Positions 61,818-64,000 of a stretch of 64,000 bases of DNA are shown piece after piece. Source of the DNA: Diploscapter coronatus (taxonomy: Eukaryota; Nematoda; Chromadorea; Rhabditida; Rhabditidae). The notes under the pieces are model-generated. The model worked only from the letters and a program-made list of their open reading frames with translations. It ran no database searches and had not been told where the DNA came from. The stretch spans positions 74,113,201-74,177,200 of the forward strand of contig OZ038422.1 in NCBI GenBank assembly GCA_964036155.1, read 5' to 3'. Position numbers and translations under genes: made by a program. Each line of letters starts with the position of its first letter. Within the stretch, counting starts at the first letter, position 1.

Positions 61818-61954
61818 CGTTTCCGGATCGTTGTGTTAACCGCGTGCCGGAATCCGAGAGTCTTTGTGATTGTTCTGTGTTCGGTCGCTTGCGTATTCTC
61901 AGTTGAATACAATTCGCTCTGTGGGAATAGAGGTGGTACGATATCTCACAGATA
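61818..61954 (-). promoter_or_regulatory. Candidate 5' leader with a splice acceptor (cis or spliced-leader)
   Basis: On the minus strand a good acceptor, AAAACTTTCAG, ends at 61955, 137 nt before the ATG at 61817. No donor upstream can be fixed, so this could be a trans-splice site, as is common in nematodes, or a cis acceptor of a non-coding first exon. Confidence 0.35.
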
Positions 61955-64000
61955 CTGAAAGTTTTGTATCTTTTTATAAATCGATTTTTTGCAATTGTGA
62001 AAAAAGTGTTGGAAATAGTGCTTTGTCCCTAGTTCTTGTCTAGATCTCTTGAGAACAGGGCTGTTTGTGGTGTGGTTTGCTATTTCTTAAAATTCATGCG
62101 GTACGATGCGGTGCGCTAATTTGCAAAATATTGAAATCGCCTTATACGATTTTTGATGAAAAACGATGCGTATTTCAGCCTAAGCTATATCATATATTGC
62201 GTTTAGAGGCTAAAAATCGCTAATTCATCGCTTTAGAAAAGTTTCTCTTCGAAGTTGAGTGTTTAAAAGTTCTCTATTGCGATGCGCAAAATTTCGAAAG
62301 TACTGCAGTGGGGTGACCATTTTACTGCACCACAAACAGCCCTGGTTGAGGGAGATTTAAATTTCTAGAAAACTCTTTGCTCTTTAAAATTGTCGTCAAT
62401 ATCAACATTGTTTCAAAATAGCGACAAATGGTGTGTGCATGCGCGAGTATTACTGTATCGTAAACATTTGTAAAACTGGCTTGATGTGGTTGTGAAAGAG
62501 TGAAAGGAGAGAAAGGCAGACACTGATAGGTGATAAGATAAGAGTAAAGGGCCTTGGATGAATGAAAGGAACAATTGTCCGGACTTCAGCTGCAAGAGCA
62601 TTCTCGTTCAAAACTGCAGTTAAGAGAGAAAAAACTGATAAGAGTTGATAAGAGAAAAAGATAAAGTGACAAAAAGTGCAGCAGCAAGCGGACGGAAAAT
62701 CGATTTCGCAATTGGAAGATCAGGAGATTCATGCTTAGAATGAAAATATTTTCGTCTGCTCGAAGAAAGAAATGTAAAGTCCCTTGAGCACATGGTAAAA
62801 TCGATACGGAAGGAGGAAGATAAGGATCGGATATCAGACAAGACTACTTTATGTTCTGAAATCGCGAACATTCGGGGAATATACGAATGTAAAAACGGGC
62901 GAAGGTGATGCTAAAATTGTGATAGGCTCAAATATCTTAAATTCTGGGAAATTCGAGAAACTACCATTTTCAAGGATCTTGGGTCAGAATTGGAATGATT
63001 ATGCTAATTTTAGTGCAAAATGATAAGAGTTGATGATCCACGATAAAATCGATATCAACGATAAGCTATGCAACGACGCCGATCGTCATGAACAAATGAA
63101 TAGGGCTATTTGTGGCAGGAGTGAAATTCGAAATGTGTCCTATCGACTGCGCCTGTGTGCTTGTGTCGGTTGATCATAACGGAAGAGCCCTGAGCCCTCT
63201 CTGCTGATCCAAGCTAATTCCTCTTGTTTTGCACACTTTCTCACTACCTGCTTCTCGAACTCTCTCCAACACTTTTTGTAACTCTCTCATTGTCCTTTTT
63301 CTTTCATCATTCACTCTCAATTTCAGATATGCTATATCTTTATCTCATACGTGCACTATTTCCTACAATTTCTAATAGTCTAAACCTCGAAGTTTTAAGT
63401 AGTCCCTCATTTTCTGGCATCTCTAGCCCGCCTCCTTAACAACTGGCTCAAACCGCTTTCGCTCATCCAGGGAGGTTGTAATGCAAGAAGAGAGGAATCC
63501 CTTGTATCTTTCTCTAACACCCTCTCTCCCTCTCGCCAAAGACCCCTGAAACCTCGAAGCTATGCGAATTTCTTCGTGTTGTAAAGAGGGACTTTCATTT
63601 CAGTTCCACTTCGAAGTGATGAAATACAATGAAAAACTAGTAAAGTTATTCTAGTAAAATCATTATATTTATTTTTTGGAACATAAATTTGTAAAATAAT
63701 AGCTCAAATAAGATCATCAAGTTTTATGAGATGAACTAGAAAGGACCCGTAAGAATTAGTAGGAAATCAAGAGTTGACGTTCAACGAAAATCCCGCGAAA
63801 TGCATGCAAATTATGTTTTGGAAATGATAATAATTCAAAGACTTCCTGCATAATTCATCAAAGAATATCGCCACCTATTAGTAGGATTCATCAATGCTTG
63901 GGTTAGATAATCTATTGGAAAAAGTCTGATAAATTTTACAAATGGTGGTGTGATTTGCTGGCGAATATACAGGAGGTCTAAATCAAAGGAATGACGAAAT
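61955..64000. other. Upstream region without a recognisable gene
   Basis: About 2 kb 5' of the titin start. It is AT-rich, with short ORFs on both strands that lack codon structure or recognisable motifs. It may hold the promoter or a long first intron of a 5' leader. Apart from the inverted-repeat element at 62056-62344, I see pyrimidine-rich runs near 63220-63310 and 63500-63540 and nothing else I can name. Confidence 0.5.
62056..62344. mobile_element. 289-bp MITE-like element with 17-bp perfect terminal inverted repeats
   Basis: The ends are CAGGGCTGTTTGTGGTG at 62056-62072 and its exact reverse complement at 62328-62344. The interior has no ORF. Ends beginning CAGGG and an 8-bp flank comparison (CTTGAGAA left, GTTGAGGG right, 5 of 8 matching) suggest a non-autonomous hAT-type element with a decayed target-site duplication. 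The family assignment is inference; the inverted repeat is seen directly. Confidence 0.6.

Noticed and set aside
62620..62871. Minus-strand 83-codon ORF upstream of the titin start
   Set aside because: No codon regularity or recognisable motif, and no acceptor that would join it in phase to exon 1.
63224..63439. + strand 71-codon ORF, Leu/Ser/Phe-rich
   Set aside because: It comes from a pyrimidine-rich tract; composition is typical of chance ORFs.

Overview
The window is eukaryotic and almost entirely filled by one giant minus-strand gene. I read it as the N-terminal and middle part of a nematode titin (TTN-1-like). The support is a chain of about 20 immunoglobulin (Ig) domains, then very long exons of P/E/V/T- and P/E/V/K-rich repeats, then an Ala/Glu/Lys coiled-coil region. 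Introns are tiny (commonly 43-53 nt), with TTTCAG or TTTTAG acceptors and GTAAG/GTGAG-type donors. That points to a rhabditid-type nematode; I cannot name the species. No kinase or FnIII domain is visible; they would lie beyond the left edge.

Layout in transcript order (right to left). 61955-64000: upstream DNA with no convincing gene, containing a 289-bp inverted-repeat (MITE-like) element. 61817: start ATG. 61817-52803: 25 small-to-medium exons with Ig domains 1-10 and linkers. 52110-47300: a large exon with an acidic/basic linker, a coiled coil and SH3-ligand-like Pro motifs, ending in three Ig domains. 46836-41288: 17 small exons with about seven more Ig domains. 41288-17803: four large exons (8.5, 1.5, 3.1 and 9.5 kb) carrying 49 copies of a ~35-residue module (VxLxF...SGLxIGLxxDEYExV) between disordered linkers, with an 8-residue VETPSTQP array and a 12-residue KKAEEPVKVEES array. 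17186-1: a tandem array of 70 units, each with micro-exons of 45-102 nt separated by 45-nt and 49/52-nt introns. The array runs off the left edge.

How it fits together: Ig domains anchor the molecule in the sarcomere; the P/E/V/T and P/E/V/K tracts are the likely extensible springs; the Ala/Glu/Lys array would be a long helical rod. The reconstructed reading frame is consistent across 48 exons (35,763 nt, 11,921 residues up to residues KLEQ at 17836). One weak join, after 47311, is the exception. At 17836 the transcript can either splice into the coiled-coil array or read on for ten codons to a stop with an AATAAA signal 70 nt downstream, so this is a likely isoform switch.

The most unusual feature is the left 17 kb: about 160 near-identical micro-exons and about 160 near-identical mini-introns, all exons symmetric (phase 0), with higher-order repeats of 1753 and 919 bp. 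Exon lengths there vary in 21-nt (one heptad) steps.
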